Source: Candidatus Thiodictyon intracellulare
GTDB taxonomy: Bacteria; Pseudomonadota; Gammaproteobacteria; Chromatiales; Chromatiaceae
Direction: 5' to 3'
Assembly: GCA_016292295.1 (NCBI GenBank)
Contig: JADNEJ010000145.1
Location: 1 to 22,193 of the forward strand
DNA length: 22,193 nt
Part shown: positions 8,015 through 17,823 of the stretch, piece after piece
Numbering within the stretch: position 1 is the stretch's first letter
Layout: every line of letters begins with the position of its first letter
Position numbers and translations under genes: made by a program
Notes under the pieces: generated by a model
The model's input: the letters and a program-made list of their open reading frames with translations, nothing else
The model's database searches: none
Told to the model about the DNA's origin: nothing

Positions 8015-9328
8015 ATGCAAGTAACGGTGGAGACGGTAGAGGGTCTTGAGCGGCGGATGCGCGTCGACCTCCCAAGCGAAGCGATTCAGGAGCAGGTCGA
8101 AAAGCGGCTTCACGAGCTTGTCCGTAGCATTCGTCTTCCCGGATTCCGGCCGGGCAAGTTGCCGCTCAAGTTGCTGCGCCAACGGTTTGCGAACCAGGTG
8201 GAGCGCGAGGTCTTCGGTGAATTGGTGCAATCGAGTTTCGCCGAGGCGATGGCCGAGCGGTCGCTGCGCCTCGCCGGATCGCCCCGCATTGAGCCCGAGG
8301 TTCATCCGGCCACGCAGCGCTTCGGATTCACCGCGACCTTCGAGGTCCTGCCCCAGGTTGAACTCGTGCCCCTGACGGGTCATGTCGTCAAACGGCCGGT
8401 GACCGAGGTGACCGACGCCGACCTGGAGATGATGATCGAGCGGCTGCGTGAGCAACGCAAGACCTGGGTTCCGGTCGAGCGTCCGGCGCAGAGCGGGGAC
8501 CGCCTGACGGTCTCTTTCACCGGCACCTTGGCGGATGAGACCGAACCCTTCGCGGGCGGTACAGCTGCCGCGGTGCCGGTGGAGATCGGCGCCGCGCGCA
8601 TGATCCCCGGTTTTGAGGACGGGCTCATCGGGGTCGGCACGGGTGAAACCCGCACGCTCAATCTCAGTTTTCCGGACGGCTACCAGCGTGCCGATCTGTC
8701 CGGGCGGGCGGTGCGCTTCGAGGTGACGGTCGATGTCGTCGCCGCGCCGGAACTGCCCGCCGTGGACGAGACCTTCGCCCGCGCCTTCGGGGTGGCGGAC
8801 GGCGATGTCGAGCGCTTGCGTGCCGATGTGCGCGCGAACATGGCGCGCGAATTGAAAACCCGCCTCCAGGCCCGCACCAAGGAGGCGGTGATGGACCTGC
8901 TGGCGGGGTCTCACCAGTTGGAGATCCCCAAGGTCCTGTTGGCGGAGGAGGTCCGCGGCCTCAAGGAACAGATGCGTGAGAGTATCGGCGCGCCGATCAT
9001 GGACCTGCCCGACAGTCTGTTCGAGGAGCCGGCGCGGCGCCGGGTGGCCCTGGGGTTGATCATCGGCGAATTGGTCAAGTACAACGGGATCAAGGCCGAA
9101 CCGGCCCGAGTCCGGGCCGCGATCGAGGAGTTGGCGTCCACCTACGAAGACCCCAAGGAGGTGATTAATTTTTACTATGCTGATCGCAAGCGCCTTGCCC
9201 CCGTGGAGTCGCTGGTCCTGGAGGATCGGGTGGTGGAGTGGGTCCTGAGTCAGGTGACCGTCGAGGACGAAGAAATAAGCTTCGCGCAGTTGACCGACCC
9301 GGCGTCGGTGGGCACCGCGGGGACCTAG
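8015..9328 (+). CDS. tig: Trigger factor (ribosome-associated chaperone)
   Basis: Trigger factor docks on the ribosome exit tunnel and shields nascent chains. The 437-residue protein has the usual three parts. The N-terminal ribosome-binding domain carries the signature GFRPGK at 43-48, Phe44 matching E. coli numbering. A central FKBP-like peptidyl-prolyl isomerase domain spans about 150-245 (SGDRLTVSFTG, then GFEDGLIG). A helical C-terminal domain follows. Length is close to E. coli (432). It is first in the conserved order tig-clpP-clpX-lon. A purine-rich GGGAGACGAGACGT leader precedes the ATG. Confidence 0.97.
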   Translation: MQVTVETVEGLERRMRVDLPSEAIQEQVEKRLHELVRSIRLPGFRPGKLPLKLLRQRFANQVEREVFGELVQSSFAEAMAERSLRLAGSPRIEPEVHPATQRFGFTATFEVLPQVELVPLTGHVVKRPVTEVTDADLEMMIERLREQRKTWVPVERPAQSGDRLTVSFTGTLADETEPFAGGTAAAVPVEIGAARMIPGFEDGLIGVGTGETRTLNLSFPDGYQRADLSGRAVRFEVTVDVVAAPELPAVDETFARAFGVADGDVERLRADVRANMARELKTRLQARTKEAVMDLLAGSHQLEIPKVLLAEEVRGLKEQMRESIGAPIMDLPDSLFEEPARRRVALGLIIGELVKYNGIKAEPARVRAAIEELASTYEDPKEVINFYYADRKRLAPVESLVLEDRVVEWVLSQVTVEDEEISFAQLTDPASVGTAGT

Positions 9329-9349
9329 ATCCCGCTTCCCGCGGCGTCG

Positions 9350-9366
9350 TGGACGGTTACCGTCCA
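9350..9366. repeat. Hairpin in the tig-clpP spacer
   Basis: TGGACGG (9350-9356) and CCGTCCA (9360-9366) form a perfect 7-bp inverted repeat with a 3-nt loop, 21 nt after the tig stop. No T tract follows, so it may stabilise the tig 3' end or attenuate readthrough rather than fully terminate. Confidence 0.5.
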
Positions 9367-9415
9367 GCTGCCGCGAGGACGGATCGATTGCGCAGATGAG
9401 AGACGAGTAGACAGC

Positions 9416-10060
9416 ATGATCAAGCCCGTGAGTCGCACCGAGTGGAAGCCTGAGGGCCTAGGGCTGGTGCCGATCGTCATCGAGCAGACGGCGCGCGGCG
9501 AGCGTTCGTTCGACATCTATTCGCGGCTTCTGAAGGAGCGGGTGATCTTCCTGGTCGGGCCGGTGGAGGACTATATGGCCAACCTGGTGGTCGCTCAGAT
9601 GCTCTTTCTGGAGTCTGAGAACCCGGACAAGGACATCCATATCTACATCAATTCCCCCGGCGGTTCGGTGACCGCGGGACTGGCCATCTACGACACCATG
9701 TGTTTCGTCCGCCCGGACGTGAGTACCCTGTGTGTTGGTCAGGCGGCGAGCATGGGTGCGCTCCTGTTGGCCGGTGGAGCCGCGGGCAAGCGCTACTGCC
9801 TGCCTAACTCGCGGATGATGATCCATCAGCCGTTGGGTGGTTTTCAGGGGCAGGCGACCGACATCGACATCCATGCCCGCGAGATCCTGTTGCTGCGCGA
9901 TCGGCTCAATGGCATCCTCGCCCACCACACCGGTCAGCCGATCGAGAAGATCGCCGACGACACGGAACGTGATCGGTTCCTGGGTGGCGACGAAGCCCAG
10001 GCCTACGGTCTGATCGATAAGGTATTGACCGAGCGGGGCCCGTCGCTTGGCAAGCTTTAG
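9416..10060 (+). CDS. clpP: ATP-dependent Clp protease proteolytic subunit ClpP
   Basis: ClpP is the serine peptidase that forms two stacked heptamers and degrades proteins fed by ClpX or ClpA. The 214-residue sequence has the catalytic triad Ser112 (GQAASMGA), His137 (MMIHQPLG) and Asp185 (TERDRF), spaced as in E. coli. An N-terminal propeptide of about 14-20 residues is expected to be removed by self-cleavage. It follows tig by 87 nt and precedes clpX, the usual order in proteobacteria, so partner genes are adjacent. Confidence 0.98.
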   Translation: MIKPVSRTEWKPEGLGLVPIVIEQTARGERSFDIYSRLLKERVIFLVGPVEDYMANLVVAQMLFLESENPDKDIHIYINSPGGSVTAGLAIYDTMCFVRPDVSTLCVGQAASMGALLLAGGAAGKRYCLPNSRMMIHQPLGGFQGQATDIDIHAREILLLRDRLNGILAHHTGQPIEKIADDTERDRFLGGDEAQAYGLIDKVLTERGPSLGKL

Positions 10061-10142
10061 GCCCGCGGGCCCGTTCGGGTGGCGCCGATGTTGCCTCAGT
10101 GGTTTGTGCCAACCTGACCGCAAATCCGGTCGCATTGCCGTC

Positions 10143-10170
10143 TTGCCACACGAACTCAAAGCGTTATGAT
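10143..10170 (+). promoter_or_regulatory. Sigma-70-type promoter for clpX
   Basis: TTGCCA (10143-10148) and TATGAT (10165-10170), each 5/6 to consensus, are separated by 16 nt, 65 nt before the clpX ATG. This suggests clpX can be expressed separately from clpP. Confidence 0.55.
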
Positions 10171-10235
10171 TGACGTAGCATCGATTGGCCCCCCCGGGGT
10201 CCGATCGCCAACCGACTGACGGAGTGTTATCCCCG

Positions 10236-11510
<1,275 letters not shown>

Positions 11511-11602
11511 TCCTTATTGCTCACCGATCGGAAGCGGGCCTGCCGGCTCCGCCCGCCAAGGTCGAGGGGCGGGACGCCCCGACTCCCTTCGACGCCACTG
11601 TG

Positions 11603-11629
11603 TTGAACTGGGCCCTGTCCGCCCTGATT
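11603..11629 (+). promoter_or_regulatory. Possible heat-shock (sigma-32-like) promoter for lon
   Basis: TTGAAC (11603-11608) and CCCTGATT (11622-11629) are 13 nt apart, the spacing of sigma-32 promoters (CTTGAA / CCCCAT). The -10 half matches only partly. It lies about 130 nt before lon, a classical heat-shock gene. A GC-rich hairpin (GGGGCG/CGCCCC, about 11566-11580) precedes it. Confidence 0.3.
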
Positions 11630-11758
11630 CTTTGCCCATCAAGTAATTAAGTCGGCCGCACCGGCGGCGCCTCGATCCGGACCTCGCCGATGGTCAGGGA
11701 TTAGGTCGTCGCACTGTTCAGCCGCGGTCCCACGAGCGTTTCAGCACCGAGAGTGTCA

Positions 11759-14215
11759 ATGGCACAGCATGAATCTTCGCGATCCCTCTCCGCCGCCTCA
11801 CCGGAGGTGCCGGTCCTGCCGCTGCGCGATGTCGTGGTCTACCCGCACATGGTCATCCCCTTGTTCGTCGGTCGCGACAAGTCGATCCGCGCGCTCGGCG
11901 TGGCCATGGCCAACGACAAGCAGATCCTGTTGGTCGCACAGAAGAGCGCGGACGTCGATGACCCGGGGCCCAATGACCTCCAACAAATCGGTACCCTGGC
12001 CAATATCCTGCATCTGCTGAAACTTCCGGATGGTACGGTCAAGGTCTTGGTGGAGGGTAACCGGCGGGCGCGCATCGCCCGTTTTTTGACCACTGACAAG
12101 TCCTTCTCGGTGCTGATAGAATCCTTGCCGGAGACCCTGGAGGCGGATGAGCGCGAGCAAAAGGTGCTGATCCGTTCCGCGGTCGCGCTGTTCGACCAAT
12201 ATGTGAAGCTCAATAAGAAGGTCCCGCCCGAGGTCTTGACCTCGCTCGCCGGTATCGACGAGGCCGGCCGCCTGGCCGACACCATGGCCGCGCACATGTC
12301 GCTGAAACTCGACGAGAAGCAGCGAGTCCTGGAGATGATCGATATCCAGGCGCGGATCGAGCACCTGATGGGCCTCATGGAAGCGGAGAACGACGCCCTG
12401 CAGATGGAGAAGCGCATCCGCGGCCGAGTCAAGCGCCAGATGGAGAAGAACCAGCGCGAGTATTACCTCAACGAGCAGATGAAGGCGATCCAGAAGGAAT
12501 TGGGCGAACTCGACGAGGCCCCTAACGAGATCGAGGAGTTGGCAAAGCGGATCGAAAACGTCGGCATGCCCAAGGAGATCGAGACCAAGGCGCTGGCCGA
12601 ACTCGCGAAGTTGAAGCTGATGTCGCCCATGTCGGCCGAGGCGACGGTGGTCCGCAACTATGTCGACACCCTGGTCAGTGTGCCCTGGAAGGCGCGTACG
12701 CGCATCCGCAACGATATCCGGGTCGCCGAGCAGGTCCTCGACAAGGATCACTACGGGCTGGAGCGGGTGAAGGAACGGATCCTGGAATACCTGGCCGTGC
12801 AGCAGCGGGTGCGCAAGCTCAAGGGACCCATTCTGTGTCTGGTCGGCCCGCCGGGCGTGGGCAAGACCTCCTTGGGCCAGTCCATCGCGCGCGCCACCAA
12901 CCGCAAGTTCGTGCGCATGTCTCTGGGTGGCGTACGCGACGAGGCCGAGATCCGCGGTCACCGGCGCACCTACATCGGTGCGCTGCCGGGCAAGATCATC
13001 CAAAACCTGTCCAAGGTCGCCTCGCGCAACGCCTTCTTCCTGCTCGATGAGATCGACAAGATGGCGATGGACTTCCGCGGTGATCCGGCCTCTGCCTTGC
13101 TGGAGGTGCTTGACCCGGAACAGAACCACACCTTCAACGATCATTACCTGGAGGTGGACTTCGACCTCTCCGAGGTGATGTTCGTCGCGACCGCCAATAC
13201 GCTCAACATTCCCCCGGCGCTCCTGGACCGCATGGAGGTGATCCGCCTCTCCGGCTACACGGAGAACGAGAAAATCGCCATCGCCGAGCGTTACCTGATC
13301 CCCAAGCAGACCAAGCACAATGGGCTCAAATCCGGGGAACTGGTCATTCGGGAGTCGGCCGTGCGCGACATCGTCCGCTACTACACGCGTGAGGCCGGGG
13401 TCCGCAATTTGGAGCGCGAGGTCTCCAAGATCTGCCGCAAGGTGGTCAAAGAGGTCCTGCTGAAGAAGCGCGATACGGCGACCATCGTCACCGCCAAGTC
13501 GCTGGAAAAGTACCTCGGCGTTCAGCACTTCCGGTTCGGCCGGGCGGATGAGTTCGACCAAGTTGGACAGGTGACCGGGCTCGCCTGGACCGAGGTGGGT
13601 GGCGAACTGTTGCGCATCGAGTCCGCTCTGGTCCCCGGCAAGGGCAAATTCACCTACACCGGTCAGCTCGGGGATGTGATGCAGGAGTCCATCCAGGCCG
13701 CCATGACCGTCGTGCGGGCGCGCGCCGACGCACTGGGTATCGCCCCCGATTTCCACAACGTCTTCGATGTACATATCCACGTCCCGGAGGGGGCGACACC
13801 CAAGGATGGCCCAAGCGCCGGCGTTGCTATGTGTACGGCCCTGGTCTCGGCTCTGACCAAGATTCCGGTCCGGTCCAATGTTGCCATGACCGGCGAGATT
13901 ACCTTGCGTGGTGAGGTGTTGCCGATCGGGGGGCTCAAGGAAAAGTTGTTGGCGGCCCACCGAGGCGGCATTGATACGGTGATCATCCCGCGGGAAAATG
14001 AGCGGGACCTCACCGAGATCCCGAAAAACATTCAGCAGCATCTGGACATTCGTCCGGTGCGTTGGATTGACGAGGTCCTTGACATTGCGCTAACCCGCAG
14101 GCCTGAACTGATCGACACCGCCGCGGAGGGTGGCGACAGTGCAAGTCCTAAGGACGAGCTCCCGGAGAAGGTGTCTGACGCGGTGCGCGATCAACTGGTG
14201 CGTACTCATCATTGA
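11759..14215 (+). CDS. lon: ATP-dependent protease Lon (LonA)
   Basis: Lon degrades misfolded and specific regulatory proteins as a self-contained hexameric AAA+ serine protease. The 818-residue protein has the N-terminal substrate-binding LAN domain (VPVLPLRDVVVYPHM), a coiled-coil linker, Walker A GPPGVGKT at 363-370 and Walker B FFLLDEIDK. The protease domain has the Ser-Lys dyad Ser686 (DGPSAGVA) and Lys729 (GGLKEKLL), equivalent to E. coli Ser679 and Lys722. ATG 11759 has a GAGAG six nt upstream; a GTG at 11753 would add two residues. The C-terminal tail after residue 780 is acidic and variable, as usual. It follows clpX and precedes hupB. Confidence 0.98.
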   Translation: MAQHESSRSLSAASPEVPVLPLRDVVVYPHMVIPLFVGRDKSIRALGVAMANDKQILLVAQKSADVDDPGPNDLQQIGTLANILHLLKLPDGTVKVLVEGNRRARIARFLTTDKSFSVLIESLPETLEADEREQKVLIRSAVALFDQYVKLNKKVPPEVLTSLAGIDEAGRLADTMAAHMSLKLDEKQRVLEMIDIQARIEHLMGLMEAENDALQMEKRIRGRVKRQMEKNQREYYLNEQMKAIQKELGELDEAPNEIEELAKRIENVGMPKEIETKALAELAKLKLMSPMSAEATVVRNYVDTLVSVPWKARTRIRNDIRVAEQVLDKDHYGLERVKERILEYLAVQQRVRKLKGPILCLVGPPGVGKTSLGQSIARATNRKFVRMSLGGVRDEAEIRGHRRTYIGALPGKIIQNLSKVASRNAFFLLDEIDKMAMDFRGDPASALLEVLDPEQNHTFNDHYLEVDFDLSEVMFVATANTLNIPPALLDRMEVIRLSGYTENEKIAIAERYLIPKQTKHNGLKSGELVIRESAVRDIVRYYTREAGVRNLEREVSKICRKVVKEVLLKKRDTATIVTAKSLEKYLGVQHFRFGRADEFDQVGQVTGLAWTEVGGELLRIESALVPGKGKFTYTGQLGDVMQESIQAAMTVVRARADALGIAPDFHNVFDVHIHVPEGATPKDGPSAGVAMCTALVSALTKIPVRSNVAMTGEITLRGEVLPIGGLKEKLLAAHRGGIDTVIIPRENERDLTEIPKNIQQHLDIRPVRWIDEVLDIALTRRPELIDTAAEGGDSASPKDELPEKVSDAVRDQLVRTHH

Positions 14216-14409
14216 AGTTTTTTTACGGATTTCCGGTGCGGTCGGGCAAAACAAGGTTGCCCCGCCACGGACTTAAGCTTTAGCATTCGGGGGTGGGCAC
14301 ATCGCCCCCGGTTGCGGTCACTGGACCGCCTCGGCAGGCGCCAGGGTAACGGACAGAAGCCGTTGGCAATGTGTAATCGCGGAACAGTAGCCATGATATT
14401 GGGGGAATA

Positions 14410-14682
14410 ATGAATAAGTCGGATCTGATCGAGAAGATGGCTGAGGCAGGTGATATCCCGAAGGCGGCTGCCGGCCGGGCGCTGGATGCCTTGACTGACG
14501 AAATTGCGCTGGCCCTTAAGAACGGAGACACGGTGTCCCTTATCGGTTTCGGTACCTTCTCCGCCAAGGAGCGGGCGGCGCGCACGGGGCGCAACCCCCA
14601 GACGGGCGCCGCGATCGAGATCGCGGCCTCCAAGACCCCAGGTTTTAAGGCTGGAAAGGCCCTCAAGGACGCGATACAATAG
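14410..14682 (+). CDS. hupB: DNA-binding protein HU-beta
   Basis: A 90-residue histone-like protein that bends and compacts DNA as a dimer. It begins [10 protein letters not shown] and has the conserved [10 protein letters not shown] turn and the arm GRNPQTG with Pro63, the DNA-intercalating residue. The adjacent lon gene upstream and ppiD downstream match the usual hupB context in gammaproteobacteria, favouring HU-beta over HU-alpha or IHF. A clear GGGGGA Shine-Dalgarno lies 4-9 nt before the ATG. The 194-nt lon-hupB spacer holds a CGGGGG/CCCCCG hairpin (about 14286-14310). I see no confident promoter in it. Confidence 0.97.
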   Translation: MNKSDLIEKMAEAGDIPKAAAGRALDALTDEIALALKNGDTVSLIGFGTFSAKERAARTGRNPQTGAAIEIAASKTPGFKAGKALKDAIQ

Positions 14683-14687
14683 TTTTC

Positions 14688-14710
14688 TTTTTTGGGGGTC
14701 CCCCAAAAAA
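14688..14710. repeat. Perfect 23-nt palindrome after hupB
   Basis: Six T, five G, one T, five C and six A form a perfect inverted repeat (14688-14710), just after the hupB stop and 11 nt before tRNA-Val. Neither strand has a T tract after the stem, so it is not a canonical intrinsic terminator. Another TTTT run lies upstream at 14683-14686. It could be a processing or stability hairpin at the hupB mRNA 3' end, or a weak terminator. Confidence 0.7.
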
Positions 14711-14721
14711 GGTGCCTCTCA

Positions 14722-14797
14722 GGGTGCTTAGCTCAGCTGGGAGAGCATCGCCCTTACAAGGCGAGGGTCGCAGGTTCGATCCCTGCAGCACTCACCA
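14722..14797 (+). tRNA. tRNA-Val (anticodon UAC)
   Basis: A 76-nt cloverleaf. The acceptor GGGTGCT pairs with AGCACTC (one G-U), the D-arm is AGCTCAGCTGGGAGAGC, the anticodon loop CTTACAA carries TAC at 14755-14757, and the T-arm is GGTTCGATCCC. The terminal CCA is encoded. It lies between hupB and ppiD and may be co-transcribed with the tRNA-Asp 46 nt downstream. Confidence 0.97.
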
Positions 14798-14843
14798 AGT
14801 CCGGTGGAACCTAACCAGGAGGCGCCACGCGGTGCATCGTCTT

Positions 14844-14920
14844 GGAGCGGTAGTTCAGTTGGTTAGAATACCGGCCTGTCACGCCGGGGGTCGCGGGTTC
14901 GAACCCCGTCCGCTCCGCCA
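14844..14920 (+). tRNA. tRNA-Asp (anticodon GUC)
   Basis: A 77-nt cloverleaf. The acceptor GGAGCGG pairs with CCGCTCC, the D-arm is AGTTCAGTTGGTTAGAAT, the anticodon GTC is at 14878-14880 between CCGGC and GCCGG stems, and the T-arm is GGGTTCGAACCCC. GCCA is encoded at the 3' end. An intrinsic terminator follows after 8 nt. Confidence 0.97.
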
Positions 14921-14928
14921 ACCAGAAA

Positions 14929-14961
14929 AAAGCGGGGTATCCGTCAAGGATACCCCGCTTT
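14929..14961 (+). terminator. Intrinsic terminator after tRNA-Val/tRNA-Asp
   Basis: A perfect 14-bp stem (AAAGCGGGGTATCC with GGATACCCCGCTTT) around the loop GTCAA; the arm ends in TTT and is followed by CATTTG. The A-rich 5' side makes it potentially bidirectional. It separates the tRNA transcript from ppiD. Confidence 0.88.
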
Positions 14962-15010
14962 CATTTGTGGCTGAGATCCTTCCTTCCAGGTCCCATTCGA
15001 GTATCGAAAC

Positions 15011-16933
15011 ATGCTGCAGCAAATCCATGATCGTGCCAAGGGCTGGTTCGCCTGGCTCATCATCATCCTGATCAGTGTTCCGTTCGCCCTCTGGGGCATC
15101 CAGTCCTATCTGGGTGGGGGCTCCGAGCCGGTGGTGGCCCTGGTCAACGGGCACGAGATCACCGAGCGAAACCTAGACCAACGCGTCCAGAGCGCGCGTG
15201 TCCAACTGCGCGAACGCCTGGGGGCCACCTATGACTCGGCCCAGTTCGATGACAAGCGCCTGCGCCGAGAGGTCTTGGACGAGATGATTCGTGAGACCTT
15301 GCTTACCGACGTCGCCGCGCGTATGGGTCTGCGGGTCTCGGATCAAGATCTGCGCGGGCGCATCATGGCCGAGCCGGCGTTTCAGCGTGACGGGCGATTC
15401 GACCCAGCGGCCTATGAGCAGATCCTTAAATATCAAGGGCTATCGCCGTCGATGTTCGAGGCACAGCAGCGCCAAGAGATCGTCGGCAGCCAGCTCGTAC
15501 GCGCCGTCGTCGGCAGCGAGTTGGTCACTCATACGGAGCGCGAACAGTACCAGCGGCTGGTTAGTCAACAACGCGAGTTGGCCTGGCTGCGGGTTCCGGT
15601 CAGCCGCTTCCTGACTGACGAGCCCATTGATGATCAGGCGATCAACGCCTACTACGAGGCGAACGCTGCGCGCTTCGAGGTTACGGAACAGGTCAAGCTC
15701 GACTATCTCGTCCTTGACGTCGCCGCCCTCGCGGCCAGGATCAGCGTCGCCGAGGAGGACATACGCCGGGTCTACGACGCCAATCAGGCCCGTTTCGGCC
15801 AGCCCGAGCGGCGCCGTGTCAGGCACATCCTGCTCACCGTGCCCCTGGATGCCGATGCGGCAGCCGCCGCGGCGGTGCTGGCGGAGATTACGGGAGTGCG
15901 CAAGCGCATCGCGGACGGTGAGGCCTTCGATGTGGTTGCCAAGGCCGTCTCCAAGGACCCGGGGAGCGCCAGCCAGGGCGGGTCCTTGGGCGAGATCGAG
16001 AAGGGCATCATGGATCCCGCCTTTGAACAGTTGGCCTTTGCCCTGCCGGTTGGTGAAGTCAGTGAACCGGTGCGCTCGCGCTTCGGTTACCACTTGATCG
16101 AGGTGGAGTTCATCACGCCGGCGGCCGTCAAGGCCTTCGCCGAGGTGCAGGAGCAACTGCGTGGCGAAGTAGCAAAGCAGAAGGCCGAGGCACTCTTCTA
16201 CGACCTGGGAGAGCGCCTGCCGAACCTGGTCTACGAGGCGTCCGACAGCCTGGCGCCGGCCGCCAAGGAGCTGGGTCTGGAGGTTGCGCACAGCGACTGG
16301 ATTGGGCGCCAGGGTGGTGAGGGTGTCCTCGGACAACCCAAGGTGACCGCCGCCGCCTTCAGTGACGAGGTATTAAACCAACACCGCAACAGCGACTTGA
16401 TCGAGCCAGAGAAGGACATCTTGCAGGCAGTGGTACTGAGGGTGGTGGACCACCGCGAGGCATCCGCCCGGCCGCTGGCGGAGGTGCGCGATGAGATCGT
16501 TGCCGACCTGCGCAATGCGCGTGCGAAAAAGGCCGCGGCGGAGGCGGCGGCCAGCCGGGCGCAGAAACTGCGCGGCGGTGCGGACTGGGCGGCGGTCGCG
16601 GGCGATAGCAAGGTGGAGGAGCGCGCGCTGGTTGGCCGGACCGACCCCAAGGTTCCAGCCTCGGTGCGCACCGTCGCCTTCACGCTCCCGGTACCGCCCG
16701 CGGGCGGGGCCAGCGTCGGGACCGCCACCCTAGAGGATGGCGACGCCGCCATCCTGCGGGTCACCAAGGTTGAGGACGGCAAGGTCGAGCCGGCCCCCAA
16801 GCCCGGCACCCCCGACCAGGCCGCTATGCTTGTTCAGCTGATGGGCCGCCAGGCCTACGACGCAGTGCTCAAGGATATGCAGCAGCGGGCCAAGATCGAG
16901 CGCAGGACCCCCGCGGTGCGCGAGGGCGTCTGA
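15011..16933 (+). CDS. ppiD: Periplasmic folding chaperone PpiD (SurA-N / parvulin-type)
   Basis: PpiD is an inner-membrane-anchored chaperone with a periplasmic body that helps newly exported proteins near the Sec translocon. The 640-residue sequence has a short cytoplasmic start, one transmembrane segment at about 12-33 (WFAWLIIILISVPFALWG), a SurA-like N domain, and a parvulin-type PPIC domain at about 270-375 (RRVRHILLTV, then SQGGSLGEIE and FGYHLIEVE). A second, less conserved C-terminal chaperone segment follows. Length is close to the family's usual 620-640. ATG 15011 places the membrane anchor correctly. No strong Shine-Dalgarno is visible, only GAG about 10 nt upstream. The position after hupB is conserved in gammaproteobacteria. 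Confidence 0.93.
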   Translation: MLQQIHDRAKGWFAWLIIILISVPFALWGIQSYLGGGSEPVVALVNGHEITERNLDQRVQSARVQLRERLGATYDSAQFDDKRLRREVLDEMIRETLLTDVAARMGLRVSDQDLRGRIMAEPAFQRDGRFDPAAYEQILKYQGLSPSMFEAQQRQEIVGSQLVRAVVGSELVTHTEREQYQRLVSQQRELAWLRVPVSRFLTDEPIDDQAINAYYEANAARFEVTEQVKLDYLVLDVAALAARISVAEEDIRRVYDANQARFGQPERRRVRHILLTVPLDADAAAAAAVLAEITGVRKRIADGEAFDVVAKAVSKDPGSASQGGSLGEIEKGIMDPAFEQLAFALPVGEVSEPVRSRFGYHLIEVEFITPAAVKAFAEVQEQLRGEVAKQKAEALFYDLGERLPNLVYEASDSLAPAAKELGLEVAHSDWIGRQGGEGVLGQPKVTAAAFSDEVLNQHRNSDLIEPEKDILQAVVLRVVDHREASARPLAEVRDEIVADLRNARAKKAAAEAAASRAQKLRGGADWAAVAGDSKVEERALVGRTDPKVPASVRTVAFTLPVPPAGGASVGTATLEDGDAAILRVTKVEDGKVEPAPKPGTPDQAAMLVQLMGRQAYDAVLKDMQQRAKIERRTPAVREGV

Positions 16934-16935
16934 TC

Positions 16936-16995
16936 ATCCGGCGTGCGCGCCCAATGCAGTGCCGCGATCGGAGTTTGTGCACGCGTACGCCGGAT
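16936..16995. repeat. Long-loop inverted repeat downstream of ppiD
   Basis: ATCCGGCGTGCGCG (16936-16949) pairs with CGCGTACGCCGGAT (16982-16995) with one mismatch, around a 32-nt loop. It starts 3 nt after the ppiD stop. No T tract follows, so it looks more like a repeat or mRNA 3'-stabilising structure than an intrinsic terminator. Confidence 0.55.
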
Positions 16996-17009
16996 CAGTG
17001 TCGAGTCCC

Positions 17010-17052
17010 GTAGGGTGGATAAGCGTAGTGCATCCAAAGCGTAGTGCATCCA
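17010..17052 (+). repeat. GTAGGGTGGATAAGCG-type repeat with a 16-nt tandem duplication
   Basis: GTAGGGTGGATAAGCG resembles a short dispersed intergenic repeat (GTAGGGTGG..AAGCG..GC..CC) seen in many proteobacterial genomes. Its right half, AAGCGTAGTGCATCCA, is exactly duplicated in tandem at 17021-17036 and 17037-17052. TGGAT and ATCCA could form a small stem. Confidence 0.55.
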
Positions 17053-17165
17053 AAATCTTTCTCTCAGCGGGCCTTCATTAACCCCAAGCCGCTGTCTCGC
17101 GCCTGTGCGGCTCTGGAGGCTCGATCAGCCGGCCCCCTATGGGATGCTCAGCCGGAGGTGGGTCC

Positions 17166-17546
17166 TCAGGCAGCCTGCGCGGGAATGGACTCGCCGGTGC
17201 GCAGAATGTGGTTGCACTCGTCCAGATAGACCAGGCTGGGTCTGAAGACCCGCGCCTCGGCCTCGCTCATGCTGGCATAGGCACAGATAATCACCCGATC
17301 CCCTGGGGCGGCCTTGTGCGCGGCCGCGCCGTTGACCGAGATCACCCGCGATCCCGCCTGGGCGCGGATGGCGTAGGTGGTGAAGCGCTCGCCATTGGTG
17401 ACGTTATAGATCTGGATCTGCTCATACTCGAGGATCTCAGAGCGCCGCATCAGTTCCTCGTCGATGGCGCAGGAGCCCTCGTAGTCCACCTCGGCATGCG
17501 TCACGCAAGCACGGTGCAGCTTGCACTTCAACAAGGTCAGTTGCAT
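17166..17546 (-). CDS. panD: Aspartate 1-decarboxylase PanD (proenzyme)
   Basis: PanD decarboxylates L-aspartate to beta-alanine, which PanC joins to pantoate. The 126-residue proenzyme has the self-cleavage site at Gly24-Ser25 (YEGSCAID); Ser25 becomes the pyruvoyl cofactor. Lys9 and the later NGAAAH and VIICAYA motifs are conserved. AGAGGA precedes the ATG by about 9 nt. It lies last on the strand after pcnB-folK-panB-panC, but is separated from panC by 363 nt holding a small inverted-repeat element. Its transcription may depend on readthrough through that element or on a promoter inside it. Confidence 0.96.
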   Translation of the reverse strand: MQLTLLKCKLHRACVTHAEVDYEGSCAIDEELMRRSEILEYEQIQIYNVTNGERFTTYAIRAQAGSRVISVNGAAAHKAAPGDRVIICAYASMSEAEARVFRPSLVYLDECNHILRTGESIPAQAA

Positions 17547-17629
17547 TAGGTCAATCCTCTAAACGGCCGATTGGGCCTTGGGCCTCTCTGGTATGAGAAA
17601 TCTCAATAAAACAATCATGATTTTATTGT

Positions 17630-17823
17630 ATTATGTAGCAACTGCACATAGTTATCGAATCAATTTGTTACGCAGAATCTGGCGGCAACTCAGTGCGGTG
17701 CGGGCGGGTGGGCGCCGGAATCTGCCAGATTTCGGTGAGAAATCCGGCTGTCGGGGCTGGCTCAGAATCGGGAAATAGTAGCCAAGCCACTGAATAAATA
17801 GCCATGTGCGTTTGCTACATAAT
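17630..17823. mobile_element. MITE-like non-coding element between panC and panD
   Basis: The panC-panD spacer (17547-17909, 363 nt) contains no credible gene. Within it, 17630-17655 and 17798-17823 are 26-nt terminal inverted repeats, 22 of 26 identical, sharing ATTATGTAGCAA and GCACAT cores. TA lies on both sides if the ends are set at TGTAGC/GCTACA, as in TA-targeting Tc1/mariner-like (IS630) elements. The similar stretches TGATTTTATTG (17618-17628) and TGATTTTGATTG (17828-17839) flank it, but are not exactly abutting. The ends are AT-rich compared with the GC-rich neighbours. An internal hairpin (GATTTC/GAAATC, about 17729-17745) is present. It encodes no transposase, so it would need one in trans. 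Confidence 0.6.

Noticed and set aside
11798..14041. 747-codon open frame antisense to lon
   Set aside because: It lies opposite a fully supported lon with all motifs; its composition is that of a shadow frame.
17578..17778. 66-codon ORF in the panC-panD spacer
   Set aside because: It lies across the MITE-like element with no Shine-Dalgarno or recognisable motif; more likely chance in AT-rich DNA.
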